Assembly (NCBI GenBank): GCA_043228905.1
Contig: JBHGNT010000008.1
Coordinates: 11,160,001 to 11,224,000, forward strand
Source: Azolla caroliniana
Taxonomy: Eukaryota > Polypodiophyta
DNA: 64,000 nucleotides
Direction: 5' to 3'
Numbering within the stretch: the stretch's first letter is position 1; each line of letters opens with the position of its first letter. Both the position numbers and the translations under genes were made by a program. The notes under the pieces are model-generated. The model saw nothing but the letters and a program-made list of their open reading frames with translations, did no database searches and was not told where the DNA came from. This document shows positions 30,409 through 41,332 of the stretch, one piece after another.

Positions 30409-33133
30409 CCTGCCAAAGATTAACAAGGACATGGATTTTCCAGACGTGGCTCTTGTCAGTGCAGGAAATAGCGCACATCCAGAACTTGGTTCAGTTAGCT
30501 GTGTCGAGGGAAATAAGGCATCAGACAACTAATAAGATACATATTGGGTCCAATGATAAGACAGCAGATAGAATTGATGAGAGCATAATTCGGCTTCTTC
30601 AGTGCGGCTAGGCTATACATAGTTAGAGCGTAGTTCACTGGTTGCATTTGTCCTACATTTATTTCTCTTCTGCATTAGCTCCCACCCCATCACTTTTTCT
30701 GATGCGTCGTTTGTATAGATAGGCATGCAAAATTCTGTTTTCCAGGTAGGACCTAATATGTACATACTTAGTAACTATGCATGAGCTGGTGGCATATGTA
30801 TGTATAATAATATGTATGGAGGCTCGCCTAAAAAGCTTTAGTATGCTGAGAGTACTAATGTACTATTATTAGGGAGAACATGTGGAGAAGTGAGTGGACC
30901 CCTTTTTCCACACTCTGAAAAATATAATATGTTACTACTACTACTTACTGATTGGGTTTGGTTTCGTTGATTGATGTCACAACGTAACGTTCTCCCAATT
31001 TCACAGTTGTGTCGAAGCTCAAGTGGAGTGAGAGTGAGAGTGAGAGTGGCGTCAATGAAGGGGTGGTTGAAAGACATGAAAGAGAGAAAGAAGGAGAGAG
31101 TGCGAGCCCATAATGCGCAAGCTCACGCAGCGCTATCAGTTGCAGGCGTGGCCGCCGCCCTGGCTGCTGCCATCACAACTACCTCCTCCTCTTCTTCTTC
31201 TTCTTCTTCCATCCATGGAATGCAGATGCAGAATAAGGCGGCGCTCGCCTCTGCTGCAGCCCTTGTGGCTGCACAATGTGTGGAAATGGCAGAGAGAATG
31301 GGGGCGGACCGTCACCAACTCTCATCTCTCCTCACCTCAGCAGTTAGCATCAAAAGTTCGGGAGACTTAACAACCTTGACTGCTGCTGCTGCTACAGGTA
31401 TGCTTCTTCTTGTTTTTGAATGTTGCCAGTCTTTGATGTGACTTGGACGGAAAAAGGGAACTCTTGTAACTTGCTAATCTATCTACCTATCTATCTATAT
31501 ACATATGTATGTTCTACACATACGATATGATGACATGCTGGCTTTGACTGACTTAGACTTAGACTTAGACTTAGACTTAGAAGTGTTGTAGGTCTACAAG
31601 CTTAAAATCTTGTATGGCTCGACAAGGAGTTGGAAATGTGTATATAAAATTACTTGTTATAAGCAATAGGTTTGAGGTGGGTTTTCCTGAAGTTCCTTGC
31701 CTTGCCTTTTAACTTGGGAAATGACCTCTACTCTGCGTGTTGGACTTCACAACAAGAAGGACAAAAATGCTGACATCATATTTGACTCGCCATATAAGGA
31801 AATTCCAGCATCATATTTGACTTGGCTACGACTTTCCTATACATACATACATACATACATACATACATACATACATACATGAGTTGAGTTGAGTTGATTA
31901 AGAATCTGCTGTAGATTTACATAGGAGGACATGCAATAAAAAATATGTTTCACTTGACAGTGACATGCAAACAGCATGTTTGACTTGGCTTAACGTGAAA
32001 GCTAACACAATCTCACTATGATGTACTTTGTTGCCCTGCCTTTTTTGCAGCATTGAGGGCTGCCAAAACCTTGAAGGCAAGGGCTTTAAATAACAACCCG
32101 AGCCATGCTGCAGTTATTCCTTACGAGAGAGGATGCGGCAATCAGATGAGTAATTCCAGTGGAGAGCTAGGGTCCGAGGAGAGTGAATCCGAACTACCTA
32201 ACCACGAATTCTTGAGAAGGGGACACGAGTTTCTGAAAAGGACAAGGAAAGGTAAGGACTGTTTTTCGGAATTTATTTGTTTGAATCGTGGAACCTCACA
32301 TTTTTCAAAGTAACTTGCTTGACATTAGTGATTGGGTGAGGTTACAGGAGAAGTGCATTGGAGGAGTCTTTTTGTCTACATAAACAAAGAATCTGAGGTA
32401 CTGATTGTTGTCGTTGTATGCAAAACATTTTGGATTTTGTTTTGTTCACAAAATGCATTCGTTTCAATGGCACTCATTCAATGTAACATAACAGGTGATT
32501 GTCAAGTCACAAGGAAAATACATAGGAGGCACTATCACCAAGAGCAAAAGACGTAAGCAACTCAAAATACTTTTCAAGTACTCTGTCATTTGCTTTCCCT
32601 TGGAGTATTTATTTGCTTTCATGTGCATTTTCATTTGCTTTCATGTGGAGTAATGGAGGATTTAATAGGCATTTTCATTGGCTTGCATGTATACTAGTTC
32701 TAGAGAAGTTTCATGGGCTTTCATGTGCCTTATTAGAGGATATTCATTTGCTTTCATGTGTGAAATTGGAGAATTCAATGTGCACTTCCATTTGCTTTCG
32801 CATGTCTTATTAGAGGACAATTTGAACCTCAAAGCTTACCATCTTGACCTTGTAAATGAATATTGGAAAAATATGGTATTCATTTCGACTGGTTGATTCT
32901 GAACATTAGTTGTGACACATAACCAACCAGGTATAATCTTGGACGTCATATTCGATATCCCAGCCTGGCAAGGGAGAGATCTATTGGATACTGTCCATGA
33001 AAGAAAATACTTTGGCATCAAGACCGACATGGGGGTAATGGAGTTGGAATGTAAAAACGAGGCGGAGTATCGATTATGGACACATGGCATATCATGTTTA
33101 CTCTCTCTTGCTCAACAACAGAGAACTAAGTAA
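29250..33133 (+). CDS. VAN3-binding protein / FORKED-like protein (seven exons)
   Basis: Exons 29250-29615, 30238-30354, 31007-31397, 32051-32251, 32348-32397, 32495-32552, 32931-33133. Every junction is GT-AG, the phases agree, and the total is 1386 nt (461 residues plus stop). Exon 1: poly-Ser, poly-Glu and a second Ser run, ending HFILERLM. Exons 3-4: the auxin-canalisation (DUF828) domain with [47 protein letters not shown] and [13 protein letters not shown]. Exons 5-7: the plant PH-like domain with [51 protein letters not shown] and [22 protein letters not shown]. The family binds the ARF-GAP VAN3/SCARFACE and acts at the trans-Golgi/plasma membrane in auxin transport and vein patterning. 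I do not see the short Trp-containing N-terminal motif of many angiosperm members, so an upstream exon could be missing. It is the only intact host gene here. Confidence 0.88.
29305..29370. repeat. (AGT/AGC)n repeat coding poly-Ser
   Basis: Trinucleotide tract within exon 1 coding about 21 Ser. It is followed by (GAG)n at 29427-29480 coding about 19 Glu and (TTC)n near 29560-29580 coding Ser. All keep the frame. Confidence 0.9.
31549..31580. repeat. (ACTTAG)n hexanucleotide repeat in intron 3
   Basis: Five tandem GACTTA units. A (CATA)n tract lies further on in the same intron (31840-31880). Confidence 0.85.
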
Positions 33134-34074
33134 AAGATTGATAATTTTTGTGTAATAATTTCTTGTAACTGTTCAACACACACATGTATAATAAATCAAA
33201 TTTCCTCTATAGTCATTGTATCATGTATGGGATCACGTTTCATAGCTCAAGAAATAGAACTTTCAAAGCAAATGTATGTTTACAACAATGAATAGAATGC
33301 TGTGAAAGAAGTTTGGAATCAGTTATGGTTTCATTTTTTTGGCTATATATGGTATTAGTATCAAAGTTAGGGCTACATATTGTTTTTTGATTGATTTAAA
33401 ATAATATCTGATTCTTGTCACTTGCTTGTCCGTTCACATTTAAAAGCTTTCTTCATGCCTTTATGGAAATGAACTCATCACTATGGTAAACAACATTGCT
33501 ATTGCTTCATGCTTACAGATCTATGGAATAACTAGTAGACATGATTGGATACCTCTAAAGAGAAATGGACCAACATCAGCCAATTGCTTTTTTTGCATTG
33601 TTCAAGTGGAAGATATTACTCGTTTCACATCAGTTCAATTGCTCAACAATGGGTGTTTACACAATTCGAAAAACCTTAACCCAGGATTAGAGATGGAGAT
33701 CGTTTTCTTTTTATGAGGTATTGAGGATTGCATCATGATTGGGAGATACTCAATATGGAGATAGAGCATATCTATACAAGTTGGATTATTTATGTGGTGG
33801 TGAAATAAAAATAAATATAAAGAAAAGAGTTTTAGCGTCATACAAAAATGTTATGGGATGTAGCATGTTCTATAGAGGAAATAGCCGTATGTGTTGAGAT
33901 TGGTTTCATTTCCATCTAACTCTCTTGAAAAGGAGCAAGGGGTTGAAGGGTTTCGATGTGGGTGTGGCTCGTTGTCTCGATGATGTGCGTGCGTGTGCTC
34001 CTCAAGTAGGGGGTTGAAAGGGCCTTGTCGAAGAAACCTCTTTGTCATAAACAAGGGGTTGATCGAAAGAACCT

Positions 34075-34270
34075 TAGTTGAAGGCTCCACTAGTTGAAAG
34101 GTCCGTCGTCAAAGGATCCACTAGTCGAAAGAACTCTTAGTCGAAAATTCGACTAGTCGAAAAGTCCCTCGTCGAAGGATCGACTAGTTGAAAGGTCCTT
34201 AGTCGAATGTTTGTCTAGTCGAAAGAATCTTAGTCGAAGGTTCGACTACTCGAAAGTTCCTTAGTCTAAG
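34075..34270. repeat. Tandem repeat of ~27 bp with TCGACTAGTCGA palindrome
   Basis: Roughly seven degenerate units built on CTTAGTCGAAGGTTCGACTA followed by GTCGAAAG. The unit contains the palindrome TCGACTAGTCGA or one-base variants. Confidence 0.85.
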
Positions 34271-34676
34271 GATTCCTGAGACACAAATGCTCAGGCGTGG
34301 ATGTTCGCCTGCATGACATGAACGTATGAAACACGTTCACATTCACAAGTGGAAGGATCGCACATTCCACTTGTAGATTCTTTTTATAATTGTGAAAATG
34401 TATGCAATCTACAAAAACTTGATACACCTAGTATCACATGTTCCACTACCTGATTAGAATTTGCAAAATTATTAATATGTAAAAGGTTTCAAAATAGAAA
34501 ACATGTGGTTTTCAATACAATTTTAAAGTTGATGATCTGCAGATGCGACTATAGATAATTTCGAGACTAGCACAATGGCATACTTATTTGACACAAGTTA
34601 AAGTTTCAAAACAAAGTTTCTATATTTAGGAAGGTTTTTGTGAAAAGGTGAGGTGTTCATGTATCAATACTATAAA

Positions 34677-34778
34677 AGTGAGTTAGATTCAAGAGACTTA
34701 CTATCACTATAATGGTCTATATAGCAAAGTGAGTTAGATTCAAGAGTCGTAGTATCACTATAATGGTCTATATAGCGT
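34677..34778. repeat. Direct duplication of a ~51-bp block
   Basis: GTGAGTTAGATTCAAGAG...TATCACTATAATGGTCTATA occurs twice back to back with a few differences (GACTTAC versus TCGTAG in the middle). Confidence 0.85.
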
Positions 34779-35239
34779 TTCGTATGTAGGTTTAAGTACA
34801 TTATGAGATTGTAGATGCTAGGATTGGAAGTGAATCACACTATATATTTGTGATTAGGTGAATCTTTTAGGATAGTGGACCTTAGGATAATGTTAGTGAA
34901 AAAGAAAGGATATCAAACGATGAGTGTCTATGATTAAAGTTGCGACAACCACTCTCAATTAGCAATGTTTCGACAAAATTGAACAAAACACCTCAACCAT
35001 AGAAACCCATGAATACCCTTGATATTGGACTCAACGTTTATGTTTAATATCATTGAAATCCAAAGGTTCAATTGGCTATTATGTGCACTTGAATCCAAAA
35101 TTAGAGAGAATTGGAAACCTCTAAACAAAAGTATACAAATAATATTAAAACACGTGATATAAATAAATCTTCATATTAAAGAGTTTAATTCATAAGTTTA
35201 CATAGTATATCAAATACAATGTTCCACATGGCAATCGAG

Positions 35240-35581
35240 TCATCTACGTCATTATCCTCTTCCTCCTTTCGAGAACGCTCATCACAAGTATGTGCATTGA
35301 TTTCTTCACCACCTTGCCGAGCAACCGTAGGGTCTTCTATAACCTCATCATCAAGGTCAATTAGCTCCCAAGTTCACTAGTTAAGGGAGGAATAGGCTCA
35401 CGAGAGGCGGGTTGAAACTGCTCAATATAAGTGATGTGCTTTGCACAAACCTCTTCATCTTGGTCTGGGCATTCCCACAAGGCCTTTATCCTCATACTAA
35501 TAAAGATCACTTGCTCATCGTCCTTCTCCAATGCCATAGTATTTGGGAAGACCTTTAAGGCGCACACAGACGTAGTACTTA
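35240..35581 (-). pseudogene. Second ParB-methyltransferase copy: last exon
   Basis: Minus-strand match to exon 6 of the gene at 5631-10491. It begins after ...TTATAAG with TTSVCALKVF, then TMALEKDDEQVIFISMRIKALWECPDQDEEV and KHITYIEQFQPASREPI; after ELGS a frameshift leads to DDEVIEDP and a charged tail. The rest of the gene lies beyond the Copia-C insertion, at 51180 onwards. Confidence 0.85.
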
Positions 35582-35686
35582 TAATCAAAGTGACGGGAAG
35601 ATTGAGTTAGCGAACCCTTAAAAAGTATTTTGATTACTTGAGCAACAACAACCTGGTTTAAGGATACCTATGCTAGAGAACAAGTC

Positions 35687-36089
35687 TGTAAAAGATTATG
35701 TGCGGAAGCAATAGAAAACTGAACTTAGAAAATATGCAGGTTTAATGGAGAGCTTGAATATGCATAGTACGCGGGAGAGATAGAGAGAGAGAACACATAG
35801 AAACTCAATTCAAAATAATACTCAATCTGTACATACACCATGCTCAGTGAGCACCTTTTATACAAGCCTTGACAATAGGGTTGACACAAGTACTGTCAGT
35901 ACTTGACTGCTCATAAATGGGCCTACTCCACAAACTCCCAAAATTATTCCCTTACGAGGAATAACGCACTAACAACCTCTTCAGTTTACGCACCGATACG
36001 GCCTTGTTATGCGTACCGATTTACGCACCCAGTCTACACACCGGGTTACGCATCGTATTACGCACGAATGTTGAGCTTGTCTCTCAACA
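35687..36089 (-). repeat. Copia-C 3' LTR
   Basis: 403 bp; plus-strand ends TGTAAAAGA...CTCTCAACA. Contains AAGTACTGTCAGTACTTG (about 35895) and TATA-like TTGTATAAAAGG on the coding strand. Confidence 0.9.
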
Positions 36090-37855
36090 TTCCCCCTCAA
36101 GCTCAACTTGAGGTTTCACCTGCTCCACCGGATCTAGCTCCGGTTCCTTCTGGCTTCACGCCTCACTCGCGCTCGTGCCTCGCCCTTCCGATCGGCTTGT
36201 CTGCTTACATGGCCCTTCTCGGCCGTGCTGTTGCGGTGTTGGCGCCTCTTCTACGGCCTTCTCTTCCATCAAACATCCGAACCGACTCGGCTTCCTCTGA
36301 TCGGTTTTCGCTCTCGTCCGAGTTGACTATCTCCAACTCGTCTTCGGTCTTCTCACCATTGATGGCTTCGTCTCCCCCACACTTGGTTGGCTTTGGCTCT
36401 TTCCTTCGACTGCTCCCCTTATGTCCGCTTTCGAACTCTTCCACGGATCTGCCCTCGGCTTCTCCAGCCGATCCAACAGCGAATTCGTCATCCGACTCGA
36501 CGTCAAGGTCTTTTCCGCTCCTTTCCTACTCCCTTCTGTGGTCATCTAGGATGTTTCTCCCCCTCAAGTTTGGCATGTCGAGGTGATGCAACCCAAGCGC
36601 ACCCAAGAATTGCCGCAACTTGTCCAGACCAAGAGGCTTGGTGAAGATGTCGGCGTTCTGCCGATCCGTCAGAACATACTAAAGTTCGACTTCACCGGAG
36701 AGGACACGCTCACGGATGAAATGGTAGTGCACCTCAATGTGCTTAGTTAGGTCTTGGCCCTTGGCTGAATCAACCAAGGGCCAAGCTGGATGCTGCTGAG
36801 GTTGTCACAGTAGATTGTCATTGGATCGGATACCTCCACCTGCAGATCCTTAAGTAGCCGCTTCAACCATATGGCTTCGCATGTCGCGACAACCGCTCCT
36901 CTATACTCGGCTTCGGTGCTTGACAGTGCAACTGTCGGCTGCTTCTTGCTACTCCACGCGATTGTGGTAGTCCCAAGAGAGAACGCAAACCCGGACGTGG
37001 ATCGATGATCGGCGATGTTGCCAGCCCAGTCGGCATCGGTGTAGCCGACCAACTGCGGGGCTGTATCGGTCCGATATATCAGCCACCGGTCCTTAGTGCC
37101 GCTTACGTACCGTAGTACGCGTTGTGCACACTGAAGGTGCTCCTCGGTAGGTCGCGCCATGAACTCACTAATCACCCTGATCGGGTAGCTGAGATCTGGT
37201 CGGGTGATGGTCAAGTACATAAGGCTTCCGACTATCTATCAGAACCACGTCGGGTTGCATACCTTTCCGGAATCAGGGCGAAGCTTGATGGTTCTATCCA
37301 GAGGAGTCAAGACGGACTTATAGCTGGCCATCCCGAATTTGAAGAGCATACTCAGCACGTAATGTCATTGCCTGATCGGTATGCCTTCGAGGGTGTGGAT
37401 CACTTCGATCCCAAGAAAGTAATGAAGATACCCCAGATCCTTCATGTCAAATGATGCCACAAGCTGGAGCTTCACGCGGTCAATCTCACGAAGGTCGGCG
37501 CCGGTGATGACTAAGTCTTTATCATAAAGTAAAATGCTAACCGACCCGAGTCGATGTTTCCGGATGAACAGTGAAGAGTCCAATTTTGACGTCGCAAAAC
37601 CCAACTGACACAATCGTTGCGTGATCTTCACGTTCCAGGCACGCGAGGCTTGCTTTAGTCCGTAAAGGGACTTCTTCAATCGGCACACCGCCAAAGTGTT
37701 CGTTCCGGAGTGAAATCCGGGAGGTTTTACCATGTACACCTATTCCTCAAGCTCACCTTGTAGGAATACGTTCTTTACATCCATCTGATGTAAGTGCCAC
37801 CCCTTTGCCGCAGCTACCACGAGCAAAACACGGATGGTCGTCATCTTCACGATCG
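36090..37855 (-). pseudogene. Copia-C RT (part), RNase H and C-terminal extension
   Basis: Minus strand: VKPPGFHSGTNT, KKSLYGLKQASRAWN and SILLYDKDLVITGA, where the RT active site has degenerated from VDD to DKD. Then YLTITRPDLSYPIRVISEF, GYTDADWAGN and [22 protein letters not shown], then DPMTIYCDNLSSIQLG. A 33-bp perfect hairpin (36753-36785) replaces the NPVFHARTKH region. After HLDMPNLRGR comes the family's extension: DVESDDEFAVGSAGEAEG, EKTEDELEIVNSDES. Confidence 0.8.
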
Positions 37856-38275
37856 TGTTATTCTCTGACCGGACAAGGCCTAACACAAGGTGTCACGGAG
37901 ACACTTCACCAAAGGGTGATTACGGCATAGGATTAAGATTCAACGATTACACCGACTTACGTAGGTTACACGATTAGAGTGCTTTGGTTAATTACACGCG
38001 TAAGATATAACAGTAAGTACAGAACGGAAATCAACACAGAAGTATAAACACCATATGCTCTATTAATTATCCGCTGCGATTACAATGGGGTCCGGGCCTT
38101 TAAATAGGTTTCCGGCCCGTAGTACAAAACGGTGCATATCGCACCTATTCGGGATCCGTCCGGATCTGGAACGGCATACCGTTTCCAGTCCGTCCGTCCA
38201 TACTATGCTTATTTACAACCATACTTAATTAATTCCTTCACTCCGTATTTTGGACTCCTTGCCGGCCGGTAACAC
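37856..38275 (-). repeat. Gypsy 3' LTR
   Basis: Plus-strand ends TGTTATTCTCTGACC...GGCCGGTAACA. Coding strand has TATTTAAAGGCCC as a likely TATA box. Confidence 0.95.
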
Positions 38276-38326
38276 ATGGCACGCCCGTGGGACAGTACCT
38301 TGTACGTCGAACCCTTCTCGGCCCCT

Positions 38327-41152
38327 TCATTGTTCACCCAAATTGTCCAAAATACTTTGTTCCAGAGTTTCCTCTTGTTCTTCCGGTTGTGGTTGTTGCG
38401 GCTGTGCTTGCTGCTGCTGCTGTGGTTGCGGTTGGCACTGAGGCTGCTCCGGCTGCTCTATAGGCGGCTGCTCCGTTTGTTTCTCTGACTCCGGCTGCTC
38501 CGTTTGACTGCTTCCGGTCCGGTCTCTTTCCAGTAACGGTTCCTCATCACTGAGGTTGACCGTAACCGGTTCTCGTTCTTTCTCTTCCCGGATCCGGGAC
38601 CTCTCGTAACTTTCAAACTGGATCTGCGCCTCCAGCCTGTCGTCGTCCAGCTGAGCTACAAGTTGCCGGACTTGCCCTAGTTGGTCGTCTGCCAAGGCTT
38701 GAAAGTCTTCGGCCAGCTCATCTCTTATGCCGGTGAAGTCTTCGGAAGTCAGCATATAGCAATCATCTCCCTCCTTCCGCCGGTTCTCTACGTCGGCCCG
38801 GAGCAATTGGAGTTCCGCCGCGTTCGTGGCCCACTTGGTCCACCATTTGATGGAACCGTTGTCAATCAAGCTCTTGGTCTGGTTCAACCAGGCCCGCATG
38901 ATATCCTGGATGCGACTTGCTCCCATTTGCGCTCTACTTTCCATAACTTGTCGTTCCTCCTTCCACTGCTTAATGAGATTAGCCGTATCCTCCGCCTGCT
39001 CTCTGTAGCGCGTCAGCTGCCCTTGATATGTTGTTTGCAGCCTCTGCAGTACCTCCGCCGCTCTTTCTTTTTCCGCCTGTTGTTGCCTGAGGAGCTCTGT
39101 CCGAACCTTCTCCGCCTCTTCCAACCGTCTTCTGGTTTCCGCTTGTTCCTTAGCGAATGCCGTTGCGGTCCGATCAACTGCTTGCCGGAGCTCATCTGTC
39201 CGTTCCTTGTGCTCCGTTTGCAACCGTTTAGACTCCCGGTGCAAGTGCTCAAATTCCTCCGTTTTTTGTTTGAACTTGCCGTTGATCTGGCGATGGTTCT
39301 GGTCCTCCCGGTCCTTTACCTGCCGGAGTTCCTCTTTCAGGCGCTCTACTTCTGTTTCGGCGTTCCTCCGGAGCCTGTCCTTCTCTTGCAGCATTTTCTC
39401 CTTCTCCTCCTTGAGCCGGTCGTACGCTTGGTGGCCTTTTCGTAAGCTCTCCTCGGCCCGACGTAGATTCTCAGCAGTCTTTTTGAGTTCTGCCTCCGCT
39501 GCCGTCTTCAATTCTCTTTCGCGGCTCCTCAGCGCTTCTTGGGCAGCTAGCTCATCCTTTAAATCCGCAAGCTCTTGGGCTTGTGCCGCATTTCTCTCCG
39601 GAACGGTTTCCGCTGCCGGGGTCTGATTGCTATGTACAGGTTGATCTGACGCCTTATTCTGTACATTGCCCGGAGTCACCGGTGCTTGGACTTGTGTTGT
39701 CAAAGCGAATTGAGCCATTTCCCTTGTGACCCTGTCCAAGTCTTGTTCAAGGCTCCGGATTTTGGACCGGGCCGTCTCCTGATCTACGGTTGTGACGAGC
39801 AACCGTTCGTGGTGCGCTCTCTCCTCCGCCTCTATGTACTCGACCACTCCGGCGATTTGCTCACCAACCCACCGTAGCCACATGCTACTGGTGCCTTGCT
39901 GCTGTACTGGTCCTACTCCTTGGCCGCCGTGTGTGCTGGCTGGGCTCGCCGGCTGTTGAGTTCCGGTTCTCGCCGTCTCCGGAGCCGTTGGAATGACTTC
40001 TTCTATAGAAGTCGACAAGGCCGGTTCCATACGCACCGGTTCCGGTTCCTCCCTTGTGCTTTGCTCAGGTTGAGTTGGGGGCGTTTCTTCCTCTTGCGGG
40101 TACGAACACTCCCCCGCTGTCCCGGCGGTCCTACTTCTTGACCGTCGTTGGAGGTGCTCTTCTGCCTCCTCCGTTTCCTCTTCCTGGGTAACGGCATGTT
40201 TTTGTGCCGTCAAGGGTTCCGGTTCCTTCTGTCCCGGTCGCCGTATGGTTATCTTAACGGGTCGGACCGGTGACACCTCCTCCGGTTCTGGGACCCGTTT
40301 CTTCCCTTTCGTCGCCTTCGACGCCAGCAGCTGCTGTCGTTTAGACGCGGGTTTCGAGGTGCTTCCTTCCGATAATCTTGGCCGCTTCTTTGGCTGGACG
40401 GTCTCGACCGGCGGCACTAGCAATGTTATCCACTGAGCTACGGCATGCCACAGCTTCCGGCCCTCCTTGCCGTCCTTTCCTCGTACCATGTCGATTGCCG
40501 CGCACAAACCGTCTGCAATCAACACCGGCCAATCCACCTTGGTCCCTTCATAGGTGGCTATGATCATCCCTGCCCGATTTTTTGGCATGACAGGGGGTCG
40601 GGGGTACACGTGGCCGTACTCATGGAGCACTCGAGCTATCTCCCTGAATAGCGGATCTTCGCCGCCCTGCGTTCGATAGCCTTTGCCGGCTACAGAGTAC
40701 TCACCGAAATATCGGATGAGTTGGTCCGAGGTTGGGTTATCGATCTGAAAGATACCTCCCTCCGGAAGGCCTGTTAGCGCACGGATCGCTTCCTCGGTGA
40801 TGACCTCTGTGTCGAGCTCCTTGATGACCCGGTCGGCTTCTCTGTGCGGTGGTGCCTCCATGATGGTTAAGAACCCATCCAGTCCGTGTTGCCTGAACCA
40901 TTTCCTGGCCGCTTCCGACAGCGTTTGTGGTTCCATGTCTGCTTCGAGGTCGAGGAAAGATGGCGAGGTAGAGTGGTGATGAGAGTGAGAGCGAGAGAGA
41001 GAGCGTTCCGAACGTGGGGGTTCTCTGAGTGCAGGTTCGCGTTTGCTAAGCTTCCACTGCCTTGGTGCTTCTGTGCTTCTTGGCTCGCGAAATGAAAAGG
41101 TCTCCATGCGTTCTGCTTCTTCTCTGTGCGTCTTGGCGCCTTTTTCGAGCAT
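38327..41152 (-). CDS. Gypsy additional ORF: plant-mobile-domain-like N-terminus plus long coiled coil
   Basis: An uninterrupted ~941-codon frame from ATG at 41152 (MLEKGAKTHREEAERMETF; a second ATG starts MEPQTLSEAARKWF). It lies between pol and the 3' LTR in the same orientation. The N-terminal third has a globular region: ARKWFRQHGLDGFLTIMEA, AIRALTGLPEGGIFQID, LIRYFGEYSVAGKGYRT, EIARVLHEYGHVYPRPPVMP and VDWPVLIADGLCAAIDMV, similar in style to the plant-mobile/transposon-protein domains carried by gypsy elements. Then comes a Pro/Glu-rich linker, ~400 residues of heptad-like Glu/Arg/Leu coiled coil (EELRQVKDREDQNHRQ, RRRLEEAEKVRTELL) and a Gln/Pro-rich end. No transmembrane or signal segment, so not env-like. 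Possibly an RNA/protein-binding accessory. It has no stop although pol has two. Confidence 0.8.
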   Translation of the reverse strand: MLEKGAKTHREEAERMETFSFREPRSTEAPRQWKLSKREPALREPPRSERSLSRSHSHHHSTSPSFLDLEADMEPQTLSEAARKWFRQHGLDGFLTIMEAPPHREADRVIKELDTEVITEEAIRALTGLPEGGIFQIDNPTSDQLIRYFGEYSVAGKGYRTQGGEDPLFREIARVLHEYGHVYPRPPVMPKNRAGMIIATYEGTKVDWPVLIADGLCAAIDMVRGKDGKEGRKLWHAVAQWITLLVPPVETVQPKKRPRLSEGSTSKPASKRQQLLASKATKGKKRVPEPEEVSPVRPVKITIRRPGQKEPEPLTAQKHAVTQEEETEEAEEHLQRRSRSRTAGTAGECSYPQEEETPPTQPEQSTREEPEPVRMEPALSTSIEEVIPTAPETARTGTQQPASPASTHGGQGVGPVQQQGTSSMWLRWVGEQIAGVVEYIEAEERAHHERLLVTTVDQETARSKIRSLEQDLDRVTREMAQFALTTQVQAPVTPGNVQNKASDQPVHSNQTPAAETVPERNAAQAQELADLKDELAAQEALRSRERELKTAAEAELKKTAENLRRAEESLRKGHQAYDRLKEEKEKMLQEKDRLRRNAETEVERLKEELRQVKDREDQNHRQINGKFKQKTEEFEHLHRESKRLQTEHKERTDELRQAVDRTATAFAKEQAETRRRLEEAEKVRTELLRQQQAEKERAAEVLQRLQTTYQGQLTRYREQAEDTANLIKQWKEERQVMESRAQMGASRIQDIMRAWLNQTKSLIDNGSIKWWTKWATNAAELQLLRADVENRRKEGDDCYMLTSEDFTGIRDELAEDFQALADDQLGQVRQLVAQLDDDRLEAQIQFESYERSRIREEKEREPVTVNLSDEEPLLERDRTGSSQTEQPESEKQTEQPPIEQPEQPQCQPQPQQQQQAQPQQPQPEEQEETLEQSILDNLGEQ

Positions 41153-41332
41153 GCACACGTCGTGTACCAATTTAGTATTAAGTAGCGTGGCGGCACTTAA
41201 ATGCCCACTACGTACCTTTTCGCTCCTTGCTTTCGCATCCGTTCATACCTCGATTTTTAATGATTTCTTTTTTTCTTTCTTTTATTATTATTATTATTAT
41301 TATTTTTTATTTTTAAATGACGGTATGTGATC
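41153..41332. other. Spacer between gypsy pol and the additional ORF
   Basis: 180 bp with an A/T trinucleotide run (41285-41305); nothing else recognised. It could hold a splice or internal promoter signal for the downstream ORF. Confidence 0.5.

Larger units (their letters stand above)
33134..35239. other. Intergenic region after the VAN3-binding gene, no gene seen
   Basis: AT-rich. Holds a TCGACTAGTCGA-type tandem repeat (34075-34270) and a duplicated 51-bp block (about 34677-34778). Short open frames show no recognisable domain. No terminal inverted repeat of the 2203-11195 transposon is found here, although the second methyltransferase copy ends close by. Confidence 0.6.

Noticed and set aside
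33240-35240. Left end of the second DNA transposon copy
   Set aside because: I looked for the AAACACCGGGAC terminus downstream of the 35240 exon and did not find it; it may have been lost.
38681-40141. Plus-strand frames (up to 254 codons) opposite the gypsy accessory ORF
   Set aside because: Mirror of the coiled-coil codons; no recognisable domain and many frames overlapping.
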